Part shown: one piece after another, positions 8,368 to 14,810 of the stretch
Position numbering within the stretch: position 1 is the first letter of the stretch
How the letters are laid out: every line of letters begins with the position of its first letter
Source of the DNA: UBA7672 sp035548775
GTDB taxonomy: Bacteria > Pseudomonadota > Alphaproteobacteria > Caulobacterales > Hyphomonadaceae
DNA: 15,119 nucleotides
NCBI GenBank assembly: GCA_035548775.1
Contig: DASZSI010000135.1
Coordinates: forward strand, 1 to 15,119
Reading direction: 5' to 3'
Made by a program: the position numbers and the translations under genes
Notes under the pieces: model-generated
Databases searched by the model: none
What the model saw: the letters and a program-made list of their open reading frames with translations, nothing else
Told to the model about the DNA's origin: nothing

Positions 8368-8402
8368 TGGAGAGGCATGGGATACCATGGGAGGGTATGG
8401 TG
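8368..8402 (+). promoter_or_regulatory. Four phased TGGnn boxes, probable MraZ operator
   Basis: TGGAG (8368), TGGGA (8378), TGGGA (8388) and TGGTG (8398) recur exactly every 10 bp, each preceded by A, so that ATGG falls on one face of the helix. This is the published MraZ architecture in E. coli: TGGGN direct repeats with 5-nt spacers. Two boxes are perfect; the outer two have one change in TGGG. The boxes read on the plus strand, opposite to mraZ transcription. Autoregulation of the dcw genes is inferred. Confidence 0.72.
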
Positions 8403-8414
8403 AACAACGGGACG

Positions 8415-8433
8415 TTAGGGCCGCATTAACCAT
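8415..8433 (+). promoter_or_regulatory. CtrA-like binding site
   Basis: TTAG (8415-8418), seven bases, then TTAAC (8426-8430) match the TTAA-N7-TTAAC consensus of the alphaproteobacterial cell-cycle regulator CtrA, with one mismatch. The right half extends to TTAACCAT (8426-8433), the second CtrA-associated motif described in Caulobacter. It lies about 135-150 bp upstream of the mraZ start, next to the MraZ boxes. Binding is inferred from the motif only. Confidence 0.5.
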
Positions 8434-8489
8434 TGAAACGCCAGCCGGCGGAACAAATCCGGTAGATCGGTGAGTGGTATCCGCCGACC

Positions 8490-8498
8490 TGTGGATAA
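8490..8498 (+). promoter_or_regulatory. Consensus DnaA box
   Basis: TGTGGATAA is the exact reverse complement of the strong DnaA box TTATCCACA. It stands alone, about 210 bp upstream of mraZ. A nine-base match can occur by chance, so function is uncertain, but its location in a division-operon control region beside a CtrA-like site makes it worth recording. Confidence 0.45.
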
Positions 8499-8554
8499 GT
8501 GGTTTACGAGCTGTGAATGGCGCCCCAGCAAGCCCTTCATTCATAGGCGTTGGG

Positions 8555-8588
8555 CCTGTGAGCCGCGACGTTTCTGCTTGCTCACAGG
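8555..8588 (-). other. Hairpin downstream of rnpB
   Basis: CCTGTGAGC (8555-8563) and GCTCACAGG (8580-8588) make a perfect 9-bp stem with a 16-nt loop. In the rnpB direction it begins about 15 nt after the RNase P RNA 3' end. No U-run follows, so it is not a canonical intrinsic terminator. It may define the RNA 3' end or slow readthrough into mraZ. Confidence 0.5.
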
Positions 8589-8602
8589 AAAGGGGTAAAT
8601 AT

Positions 8603-9008
<406 letters not shown>

Positions 9009-9057
9009 AGACGGTTCTTCTAACAGATCACGCGTGGACAAGCGATTCCCGCTCATC

Positions 9058-9087
9058 TCTGAGGCTTTCGGGTCTGAGGCTTTCGGG
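9058..9087. repeat. Perfect 15-bp tandem duplication
   Basis: TCTGAGGCTTTCGGG occurs twice head to tail (9058-9072 and 9073-9087) without a mismatch. It lies in the 164-bp spacer between the divergently oriented rnpB and the cytochrome c gene, 50-80 bp upstream of the rnpB 5' end. It could be a recent slippage duplication or a paired binding site; nothing in the sequence decides which. Confidence 0.85.
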
Positions 9088-9099
9088 CCGCATTGCGGC
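9087..9099. promoter_or_regulatory. 13-bp palindrome, possible operator
   Basis: GCCGCA-T-TGCGGC is a perfect palindrome with a one-base centre. It directly abuts the second copy of the tandem repeat and sits 74-86 bp upstream of the cytochrome gene start. It could bind a dimeric regulator of the divergent promoters. The regulator is unknown and a chance GC palindrome is possible. Confidence 0.35.
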
Positions 9100-9172
9100 A
9101 ATTTACTGCGCGAACCCGTGGCCTGACGCATTGGGAAACTCTAGAAGCAGCGCCGTGTTCTGGAGGGTTTAG

Positions 9173-9520
9173 ATGAAACTGACGTTTGTTGCGGTTCTGG
9201 GTCTTGGGGCGCTGGCGGTTGCTGCCCCTGCAGTCGCTGGTCCAACCGAAGGCCAGGCGCTTTACGAAACGCGCTGCAATGTGTGCCACGCCAACGCCAT
9301 CAACGACGCTCCGCCGATCGAAAAGATCCGAGCCGAGGTGGCGGACCCCGCCAAGGTCATCGAGAAGTTGACCACCGGAACGATGACAGCGATGGCGTCG
9401 GGCCTCTCTGACCAGGACAAGGCTGATATCGCCGCCTATCTCACCGCCAAACCCGCAGGCGACGCCGCTGCTCCGGCGCCTGCTGCTGATGCCGCCCCGG
9501 TCGCTCCGGCGCCGCAGTAG
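9173..9520 (+). CDS. Small periplasmic monoheme cytochrome c
   Basis: The 115-residue product has a Sec signal peptide (MKLTFVAVLGLGALAVAAPAVAG, cleavage likely after AVA or AVAG), so it acts in the periplasm. The heme-binding motif is CNVCH (C35, C38, H39), and M71 or M74 in GTMTAM is the probable sixth ligand, followed by the C-terminal helix DQDKADIAAYL. It therefore resembles a short class I cytochrome c of about 75 mature core residues. It ends in an Ala/Pro-rich tail of about 24 residues, unusual for a soluble carrier and possibly a linker. The GGAGG ribosome site 7 nt before the ATG supports the start. It is divergent from rnpB and convergent with the diheme cytochrome gene. Redox partner is unknown. 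Confidence 0.9.
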   Translation: MKLTFVAVLGLGALAVAAPAVAGPTEGQALYETRCNVCHANAINDAPPIEKIRAEVADPAKVIEKLTTGTMTAMASGLSDQDKADIAAYLTAKPAGDAAAPAPAADAAPVAPAPQ

Positions 9521-9540
9521 GTTCAAGTTCAGATCGAAAA

Positions 9541-9577
9541 ACGAAAAAGCCCCGCTCTCGATGAGCGAGGCTTTTTT
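9541..9577. terminator. Bidirectional intrinsic terminator
   Basis: AAAAAGCC (9544-9551) pairs with GGCTTTTT (9569-9576) and CGCTC (9553-9557) with GAGCG (9563-9567). There is one C/A mismatch and a 5-nt loop. The stem is flanked by a T-run on the right and an A-run on the left, so it can stop transcription in both directions. It lies between the convergent cytochrome genes ending at 9520 (+) and 9598 (-). Confidence 0.93.
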
Positions 9578-9597
9578 GTTTCCAGGTTCAAACCTGC

Positions 9598-10524
9598 TCA
9601 GCAGCTCTTCTCTTTGCCGTTGCCGTCTTTGGCCGGGAGCGCGTGGAGGTAGACGCCCATCGCCTTTGCGTCTTCGTCGGAATACTGCGTGGTGGAGGCA
9701 AGGACTTCGGCCATGCCCGGAGGTTCGTTGAAGCACTTGTCCTGGCCCGATTTCAGGAAGTCGGTGATCTCTTCGGCGCTCCAGTCGCCGATGCCGTCTT
9801 TCGAGGGCGTGATGTTGGGGGCGAAGCGGCCGCCGGCTTCGAGATTTGGCGCACCCGAATATTCCTTGCCGGCCTCGACGCCGCCGAGGCCGTTGCGGGG
9901 CGAGTGGCACTCGGCGCAGGGCGCCGGGCCTTCGGTGAGGTAGGCGCCGCGATTCCATTCGGCCGACTGCTTGGAATCGGCCACGAATTCGCGCGGGTGG
10001 AAGAAGAGGAATTTCCAGCCGCCAACCGCAAGCCGGATGTTGTAGGGAAAGCCCAGCTGGTGCGGCGCAGTCGGCTTGGCGACCGCCGGCAACGTCTGCA
10101 TGTAGGCGTAGAGGTCGCGCACGTCCGAGGTCTTCAGCAGGCTGTAGGACGAAAATGGGAACGCGGGATAGAGATGTTCGCCATTCTTGCCCGTGCCGCG
10201 CTTCACGGCGTTGACGAACTGCGCCTCGGTCCAGCCGCCGATGCCGTACTGCTTGTCGGACGAGATGTTGGGCACAATGAACGTGCCAAACGGCGACTTC
10301 ATCGAGAGGCCGCCGGCGAGTTGCGTGCGATCTTCCTGGCCCGGCGTCATGTGGCAGGCCGAGCAGTTGCCGGCGTTGAAGATGACCTTGCCGTTGTCGA
10401 CGTTCGGCTTGTAGTCCGCCGCGAATTCAGAGGCGGGCAGCGTCTGCGGCGCGGTGATGAGCAGGCCGGCAACACCGCCGATAACGACAAGCGCCACCAA
10501 ACCGATCAGAATGCGCATCAGCAC
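9598..10524 (-). CDS. Membrane-anchored diheme cytochrome c
   Basis: This 308-residue protein has an N-terminal hydrophobic helix (ILIGLVALVVIGGVAGLLI), probably an uncleaved anchor, and two cytochrome c domains. Counting from the ATG at 10518, the heme sites are CSACH (52-56) and CAECH (201-205). Around them are features of the cytochrome subunits of alcohol and gluconate dehydrogenases: VPNISSDKQYGIGGW, YPAFPFSSYSLLKTSDVRDL, APNITPSKDGIGDWSAEEI. Such subunits usually carry three hemes, so this is a shorter diheme relative. I chose the GTG at 10524 because GGGGAG lies 10 nt upstream; the ATG at 10518 is also possible, and a TTG at 10545 lies before that ribosome site. It is last in the three-cytochrome run, 79 bp after the cytochrome c' gene. 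No dehydrogenase subunit is adjacent. Confidence 0.88.
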   Translation of the reverse strand: MLMRILIGLVALVVIGGVAGLLITAPQTLPASEFAADYKPNVDNGKVIFNAGNCSACHMTPGQEDRTQLAGGLSMKSPFGTFIVPNISSDKQYGIGGWTEAQFVNAVKRGTGKNGEHLYPAFPFSSYSLLKTSDVRDLYAYMQTLPAVAKPTAPHQLGFPYNIRLAVGGWKFLFFHPREFVADSKQSAEWNRGAYLTEGPAPCAECHSPRNGLGGVEAGKEYSGAPNLEAGGRFAPNITPSKDGIGDWSAEEITDFLKSGQDKCFNEPPGMAEVLASTTQYSDEDAKAMGVYLHALPAKDGNGKEKSC

Positions 10525-10603
10525 AGCCGCCACTCTCCCCTGCAATTTCAGTCTATCTGGCCGTCCGCCAGGCGAGCGAAGCCCGTACCTGAAGCCGGCG
10601 AGA

Positions 10604-11047
10604 TCAGCCAGCCTTCTTCTTGCGATAGATGTCGTGGCACGACTTGCACGACTTGTTCACGTCGCCGAAGGCCGTCTTGTACGCGGCGGCGTCAGCCGAG
10701 GCGCCGGCGGCGGTGGCGAGCGTCGCAAGTTCGGTCAGGCGCTTGTTGAAGTCGGCCGTGTCGGTCCAGATCTTCGGGTCGGCCAGCGTCTTCGCGTCGG
10801 CGTCGCTGCCTTTCGGGAAGAGGCCGGCGGCTTTCTTGGCGTCGTCGGCGATTTTGCCCATCGTGGTTTTCGCCTTGGCGGCGTCGAACGTGCCCATCAG
10901 GGCGGCGCCGTCCTTCATCGAGGCGGCGATGTCCTTCATCGTGGCCTGGCGGTCTTCGACCGGACCAGCGACGGCGATCGCCAGCGAGGAGATGCCGGCA
11001 GCCAACACGGCGGCGGCGGCAACTCGGAAGACCTTGTTGGAAGACAT
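10604..11047 (-). CDS. Cytochrome c' / c556 family protein
   Basis: The 147-residue precursor has a signal peptide (to about residue 24-28, SSLAIAVAG) and a four-helix-bundle type sequence rich in Ala and Lys. The heme motif CKSCH sits at the extreme C-terminus (C134, C137, H138) followed by DIYRKKKAG. A C-terminal CxxCH after an N-terminal VEDRQATMKDIAASM segment is the plan of class II cytochromes. High-spin c' proteins bind NO or CO, while low-spin c556 proteins use an N-terminal Met as ligand; M37 and M44 make the low-spin form possible, so the subtype is open. The start at 11047 was chosen because it is followed by the signal peptide and preceded by CCGGAG; longer in-frame starts lack a signal at their N-terminus. 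It lies 55 bp after the class I cytochrome gene. Confidence 0.88.
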   Translation of the reverse strand: MSSNKVFRVAAAAVLAAGISSLAIAVAGPVEDRQATMKDIAASMKDGAALMGTFDAAKAKTTMGKIADDAKKAAGLFPKGSDADAKTLADPKIWTDTADFNKRLTELATLATAAGASADAAAYKTAFGDVNKSCKSCHDIYRKKKAG

Positions 11048-11102
11048 GCTGGAATAACTCCGGGTAGCGCCCGCATGAGGCGGGCCGAGGTTGAGACGAA
11101 AA

Positions 11103-11567
11103 CTAGTGAAGGGTCGCCATGTAGTCGGCGACGGCCTTGGCCTGGGCTGCATCCGGCAGGCCGGGGAAATCCATGTTGTTATCCGGAATGAACTTGGCGG
11201 GATCCTGGATAAAGGCCGAGAGATTTTCCGGCGTCCAGGTCTTGCCCGAGTTCTTCAGCGCAGCCGAGTAGTCGAAATCCGGATGAGCGGTGCCCGCCTT
11301 CTTGCCGGCGACGGCGAACAGGTTGGGGCCAAGTCCGGGAGGGGCGTCAGGCGCACTGCCGTGGCAGGCGCCGCAGATCGCGAACGCGGCTGGCTTTTCG
11401 ACGACCTTCATGGCCGGCGCCGGCGTGGCGGCGGGAGCAGGCTTCGCAACGGTTGCAGTAGCAGCTGCGGTCGGCGTAGAGGCGGTCTCAGTCGTGGCGC
11501 AGGCAGTCGCGGCCATGGCGGCGAACGCAGCAATCACCAGCGTCGCGGAGGGGCGGAGAGCTTTCAT
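11103..11567 (-). CDS. Class I cytochrome c, possible lipoprotein
   Basis: The 154-residue product starts with a hydrophobic signal ending in AATAC. Cys23 could be lipidated, although Ala at the -3 position makes the lipobox imperfect. A flexible Ala/Thr/Pro linker (24-55) leads to one cytochrome c domain with CGACH (C65, C68, H69), GLGPNLFAVAGKKAGT (78-93), WTPENLSAFIQDPAKFIPDN (111-130) and the axial Met M132 in NNMDFPG. This is the pattern of mitochondrial/c2-like cytochromes. The design suggests a tethered periplasmic electron carrier. The ATG at 11567 is preceded by GGGGAA 10 nt upstream; a longer reading frame exists but begins in sequence without a signal. It is first in a minus-strand run with the class II and diheme cytochromes, probably one operon. 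Confidence 0.9.
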   Translation of the reverse strand: MKALRPSATLVIAAFAAMAATACATTETASTPTAAATATVAKPAPAATPAPAMKVVEKPAAFAICGACHGSAPDAPPGLGPNLFAVAGKKAGTAHPDFDYSAALKNSGKTWTPENLSAFIQDPAKFIPDNNMDFPGLPDAAQAKAVADYMATLH

Positions 11568-11866
11568 TTTTGTAAGTATTCCCCGTGTTTGGCCCCGGTT
11601 TTCACCGTAGTTTTTGTGGTCGCAAGTCTTAAGCAGCGGTTTGCAGCCGGGCAACAGAAAACCTCCGTTACAGCTGCCTGAGAAGCCGTGGCCGGGCGTG
11701 GGCCTGACGGTGTACCAATCAAGCGAGGCCAGCTGCGAGTGGCTTGCAACGCGTGCAGGGGTGCTCGCCCGGATCACGAAAACCTGACCGCATATGCGAG
11801 ACCAACAATGGCCTGAGTAGCCGCATCCAAACCGGCCGCGTATGATGGCGCCAAGGGGAGGACGCC
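11568..11866. other. Divergent intergenic region
   Basis: This 299-bp spacer separates the cytochrome run (minus) from the membrane-protein gene (plus) and should hold both promoters. TATGAT at 11841-11846 resembles a -10 element for the plus gene, but no matching -35 is evident. I see no FNR-type TTGAT-N4-ATCAA site, terminator or RNA gene here. Confidence 0.4.
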
Positions 11867-12295
11867 ATGACCGCCACAGCCCAACCGCCGCAACCGGCGG
11901 CGCTCAAGATGCTTTTGGACAACAGCAAGCCGGTGCAAATGAACCCGGTTCTGTTCCGGATGAACGGCGTCGGCTTCATGTTCGCGGGCGTCGGCCTGCG
12001 CCACCCCGACATCGGAAAGGAATATTTCGTGCGGATGCACTGGTTCACGATTTTCTTCGTGCCGGTTTTTCCGTGCGGGATTTATTTGCTGTCGCTGCCG
12101 GTCAACCAGAAGGGCCGGCCACAAAGCGGAAGCTACTACATTCATCGCGCCGTCAAGGTGAAAGCCGTCAACAGCATCTGGGGATTCTGGAAGCTGTTGT
12201 GGCTGTTCGTATCGGGATGGGTGATCGTGATCGCCATCATTGTCGGCTTCTTCGCGATCATGGAGACGATCGCGATGAATAGCGGCGGCAGGTAG
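11867..12295 (+). CDS. Unrecognised small membrane protein with two predicted helices
   Basis: I do not recognise a named family with confidence. The 142-residue product has a polar N-terminal part (about 1-50, including MNGVGFMFAGVGLRHPDIGKEYF), a hydrophobic hairpin-like segment WFTIFFVPVFPCGIYLLSLP (59-78), a basic stretch (81-100), and a clear membrane helix (about 105-131). Text of the form YF..hWFTiFFvPvfP.G.Y resembles the WFT..fiPl.PlG segment of small uncharacterised membrane proteins, some of which carry zinc ribbons; no Cys pairs are present here. The strong GGGGAGG site 5 nt before the ATG supports real expression. It is divergent from the cytochrome run and its stop lies 12 bp from the end of the convergent acylase gene, with no terminator visible between them. 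Confidence 0.75.
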   Translation: MTATAQPPQPAALKMLLDNSKPVQMNPVLFRMNGVGFMFAGVGLRHPDIGKEYFVRMHWFTIFFVPVFPCGIYLLSLPVNQKGRPQSGSYYIHRAVKVKAVNSIWGFWKLLWLFVSGWVIVIAIIVGFFAIMETIAMNSGGR

Positions 12296-12307
12296 GTTCC
12301 CGGGGTC

Positions 12308-14617
12308 TTATTCGCTGATGGTCTTCCGGCTCAGCGTGCCTGCTTCGACCGCGGCGTCGGTGAAGCGAAGATCGTCCCAGCCCTTCTGCGAGAACAGCTT
12401 CATCTGGTCGGTCGCGTGCGGCGACTCCGGATTGAGCGTCTCGCCATAGGTGAGCAGGCCCTGGCTGATCGGTCCCGAGGGCGTGAACTCGACCGTGAAG
12501 ATCCAGCTCGCGCCGGTGCGGATATTGGTCCAGCCCTCCTTGGGGTGGATGTCGCCCACTGTGACGACGTTGAAGACGCCTTCCGGCCCAGCACCGCCGT
12601 GCATCGGGATGCGCTCCGATCCACGCACTTCCGCCTGCACATCGCCCAGCTTCGCATCGAGCGGGATGCCAAGCTCGTTCAGCTTGTCGACCGCCTTGTT
12701 GAGCGCATCGAGCACGGCCGGATCAGACGTATCAAGCGTGTTGGGCGTGTGGACGCCGTCCTTCGGATCGAACGCAACCTTCCATTTGAGGCCCTTGTAC
12801 TCCGCGAACATGTGGAACAGCGCAGCGCCGCGGCTGTCGAGGTTCACGTGCAGGTCCCACTTGGCGAGCGCATCGCAGGCAGGCGCGAGTTTGGCGCTTT
12901 CCTGCTTCTTGCAGAGCTTCACCAGATCGTCGCGCGCCATCTCTCCGCCGAGATGGCGGTCGCCGAACATGACTTGTTGAAGCGACTTCAGGTCGAACTT
13001 CCTGCCATCGAGCCCGTCGGCGCCGGCGACACGCTTCTGCACCTGGTCGAGGCCGAGACGCGTGCGCAGGGAGCGCGGCGTTGCCTCATCACCCCAGATC
13101 GGGCTGTAGCCGGTCAACGGCTGGTTCGGGTTGGTGAGCCAGTAGCTGTCATTCGACTGCGTGACATAGTCGGTGCGGAACAGATGCGGCGCGGCGGCGA
13201 CGCCGAACACGCCCGGCTGGGATGAATCCGGATCGGTCTTCCAGTCGCAAGCGGCGCGCGAGCCGTCGAGCACCGGAATGCGCTCCTTCTTCCACTGCGT
13301 CTTCGCGAGGTCCGAGATCGAGCACGCTTCGGCCAGAGACGCCGGCACGTTGGGGATCATGCCCGTGTCGCCGTAGAAGGCCTCGCCGCCCGAATCCGCC
13401 GCCGTCGTGTTGAAGCGATAGGACTGGTACTTGCCGAGCCGGGCGCGCATGTCGCGCACGCTCGAGGCCTGCCAGACCGACATATACTGGTCGACATCGC
13501 GCAGGCCCACGCGCGGCGTGCGCAGCGCGAAAGCGTGTTTTGAATCCCAGGCGAACGTCTTGCTCGAAACCACAGGTCCGTACCGCGTCGCATAAAGCGT
13601 GCGGGTCACCGGCGCGCCATCCTTCACCTGAACGGTGACGGTCGTCTTCGTCATCGGCTCGTACTTGCCTTCGTAGAGATACTGCGTCGGGTCGGCCGGG
13701 TTGAGCCGCAGCTCGTAATAGCCATAGCGCTTGGCGGTCGAGACCGTGTTGCTCCACGCGACCTTGTCCGTGTGCCCCATGCGGATCAGCGGCATGCCGA
13801 CATAGGAGACGCCATCGACATTGAGCTTGCCCAGGATCATCAGGTGCGCGCGATAGAACCGGTTCGGCCCCGTCCACGGATAGTGCGGGTTGCCGAGCAG
13901 CATGCCCTGCCCGCCCTTGGTGGATTCCTTTCCAAGTCCATAGGCGTTGGAGCCCAGCGCCGTATCCTCGAACGGATCATCGGCGCGGTGTTCGAGCGCG
14001 CCATGGAGCGAGCCATCCGCCGGCCGCGCATCGTTCTGCACAAGACCCGGAGGCGAGGCCTGTGTTGTCGGTGCGATGAAACTGTCGATCGTCTGGCCGA
14101 CGAACATGTGGCGCCAGAAATCCACCTCGGTCAGCTCGCGCACCCAGGGCTGGCCCTTGCAGCGCGGGTCCGGGATGTTCGCAACGCCCGTGTCGTGCAG
14201 ATAGCGGTTGATGCCGGCGATGTAGCCCTTGGCCAGCGCACGCGCGTCCGGCGAAGGCGTATCGACCGAACCGGCCGGGCCGTTCAGCAACTTCTCCGTC
14301 TCGCCGCTTTGAATGACGCGCTTGTGGTAGAGGTCGGAGAGGATGTTCGCGTCATCCTTGCCCGGCCCGAAGTATTTCGCGCGCACGGCCGAGACCGTCG
14401 CCATCCGGTCCTCGATTTCGCAGATATTGTCCTCAGCACTGGCATAGCCGAAGCCATAGCCCACGCCGCCGAAGTCGCTCGCCTTGATGTGCGGCACGCC
14501 GTAGGCGGTGCGGCGTATCTCGGCGGAGTAGGATGACTTTGAAGTGGCGGCGGGGCTGCCGCTGGCCGCACATCCCGATGCAAGAATGGCGGCAGCCAAC
14601 ACAACGCGCGTCTTCAT
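12308..14617 (-). CDS. Penicillin acylase family (S45) Ntn-hydrolase, probable lipoprotein
   Basis: Members hydrolyse amide bonds of N-acyl compounds such as penicillins, aculeacin-type lipopeptides or acyl-homoserine lactones, after self-cleavage into alpha and beta chains in the periplasm. The 769-residue precursor has a signal ending LASGC (Cys16, imperfect lipobox). The alpha region includes RRTAYGVPHIKASDFGGVGY (35-54) and YASAEDN (58-64). GSNAYG gives the nucleophile Ser223, the first residue of the beta chain. Counting from it, His245 is beta-23, Val292 is beta-70 and Asn489 in TQSNDSYW is beta-267, closely matching the catalytic and oxyanion positions known in PvdQ and cephalosporin acylases (Ser1, His23, Val70, Asn269). 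So it is probably active; substrate cannot be read from sequence. GGGAGAG precedes the ATG. The esterase gene lies 192 bp upstream in the same direction. Confidence 0.92.
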   Translation of the reverse strand: MKTRVVLAAAILASGCAASGSPAATSKSSYSAEIRRTAYGVPHIKASDFGGVGYGFGYASAEDNICEIEDRMATVSAVRAKYFGPGKDDANILSDLYHKRVIQSGETEKLLNGPAGSVDTPSPDARALAKGYIAGINRYLHDTGVANIPDPRCKGQPWVRELTEVDFWRHMFVGQTIDSFIAPTTQASPPGLVQNDARPADGSLHGALEHRADDPFEDTALGSNAYGLGKESTKGGQGMLLGNPHYPWTGPNRFYRAHLMILGKLNVDGVSYVGMPLIRMGHTDKVAWSNTVSTAKRYGYYELRLNPADPTQYLYEGKYEPMTKTTVTVQVKDGAPVTRTLYATRYGPVVSSKTFAWDSKHAFALRTPRVGLRDVDQYMSVWQASSVRDMRARLGKYQSYRFNTTAADSGGEAFYGDTGMIPNVPASLAEACSISDLAKTQWKKERIPVLDGSRAACDWKTDPDSSQPGVFGVAAAPHLFRTDYVTQSNDSYWLTNPNQPLTGYSPIWGDEATPRSLRTRLGLDQVQKRVAGADGLDGRKFDLKSLQQVMFGDRHLGGEMARDDLVKLCKKQESAKLAPACDALAKWDLHVNLDSRGAALFHMFAEYKGLKWKVAFDPKDGVHTPNTLDTSDPAVLDALNKAVDKLNELGIPLDAKLGDVQAEVRGSERIPMHGGAGPEGVFNVVTVGDIHPKEGWTNIRTGASWIFTVEFTPSGPISQGLLTYGETLNPESPHATDQMKLFSQKGWDDLRFTDAAVEAGTLSRKTISE

Positions 14618-14690
14618 GGCGCTCTCTCCCGGTGGTCTTTTTTGTCGGCCAAGTATTACGCGGGTTGGGCGGAGGGTCGAGGGGTGGTCA

Positions 14691-14810
14691 ATCTGGGACC
14701 GCCGGGCTCCCGCCCGGCAATTGTCGCCAAGCGATAGTCGGTACCTCGATTGATCAACTGTTTTCGCGCTTACGCGGGAACTGCCGGGCAGGAGCCCGGC
14801 GGTCCCAGAT
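14691..14810. repeat. Inverted pair of REP-like hairpins (BIME-like)
   Basis: Two 29-bp arms (14691-14719 and 14782-14810) are inverted copies with 28 of 29 bases matching, separated by 62 bp. Each arm contains its own hairpin, GCCGGGC-4 nt-GCCCGGC, behind a conserved ATCTGGGACC end. This is the plan of paired REP sequences, which are usually dispersed in a genome and mobilised by a REP-associated transposase; none is encoded in the window. The outer end of the right arm includes the last base of the esterase stop codon. It could affect termination or mRNA stability between the esterase and acylase genes. Confidence 0.8.

Larger units (their letters stand above)
8282..8602 (-). promoter_or_regulatory. 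mraZ upstream control region
   Basis: This 321-bp gap between rnpB and mraZ has no credible coding content. From mraZ outward it contains four 10-bp-phased TGG boxes, a CtrA-like site, a perfect DnaA box and a hairpin, each listed separately. I could not assign -10 and -35 hexamers with confidence. The promoter of the dcw run must lie here unless rnpB transcripts read through. Confidence 0.7.

Noticed and set aside
8368..8402. Short regular repeats as a possible CRISPR
   Set aside because: The unit is only 4-5 bp with 5-bp spacers, which fits a phased operator and not repeat-spacer units of about 30 bp.
8555..8588. Hairpin after rnpB as a standard intrinsic terminator
   Set aside because: No run of T follows the stem in the rnpB direction, so only a hairpin is recorded.
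11774..12145. Minus-strand frames opposite the small membrane protein
   Set aside because: The plus frame has a strong ribosome site, hydrophobic helices and natural codon use; the minus frames have none of these.
12416..13225. 269-codon open frame on plus inside the acylase gene
   Set aside because: Antisense to a gene with intact catalytic motifs; sequence is Arg/Val/Glu-rich mirror text without any family resemblance.
14750..14757. TTGATCAA palindrome inside the REP spacer as an FNR-type site
   Set aside because: It lacks the four-base gap of the TTGAT-N4-ATCAA consensus and is short enough to occur by chance.
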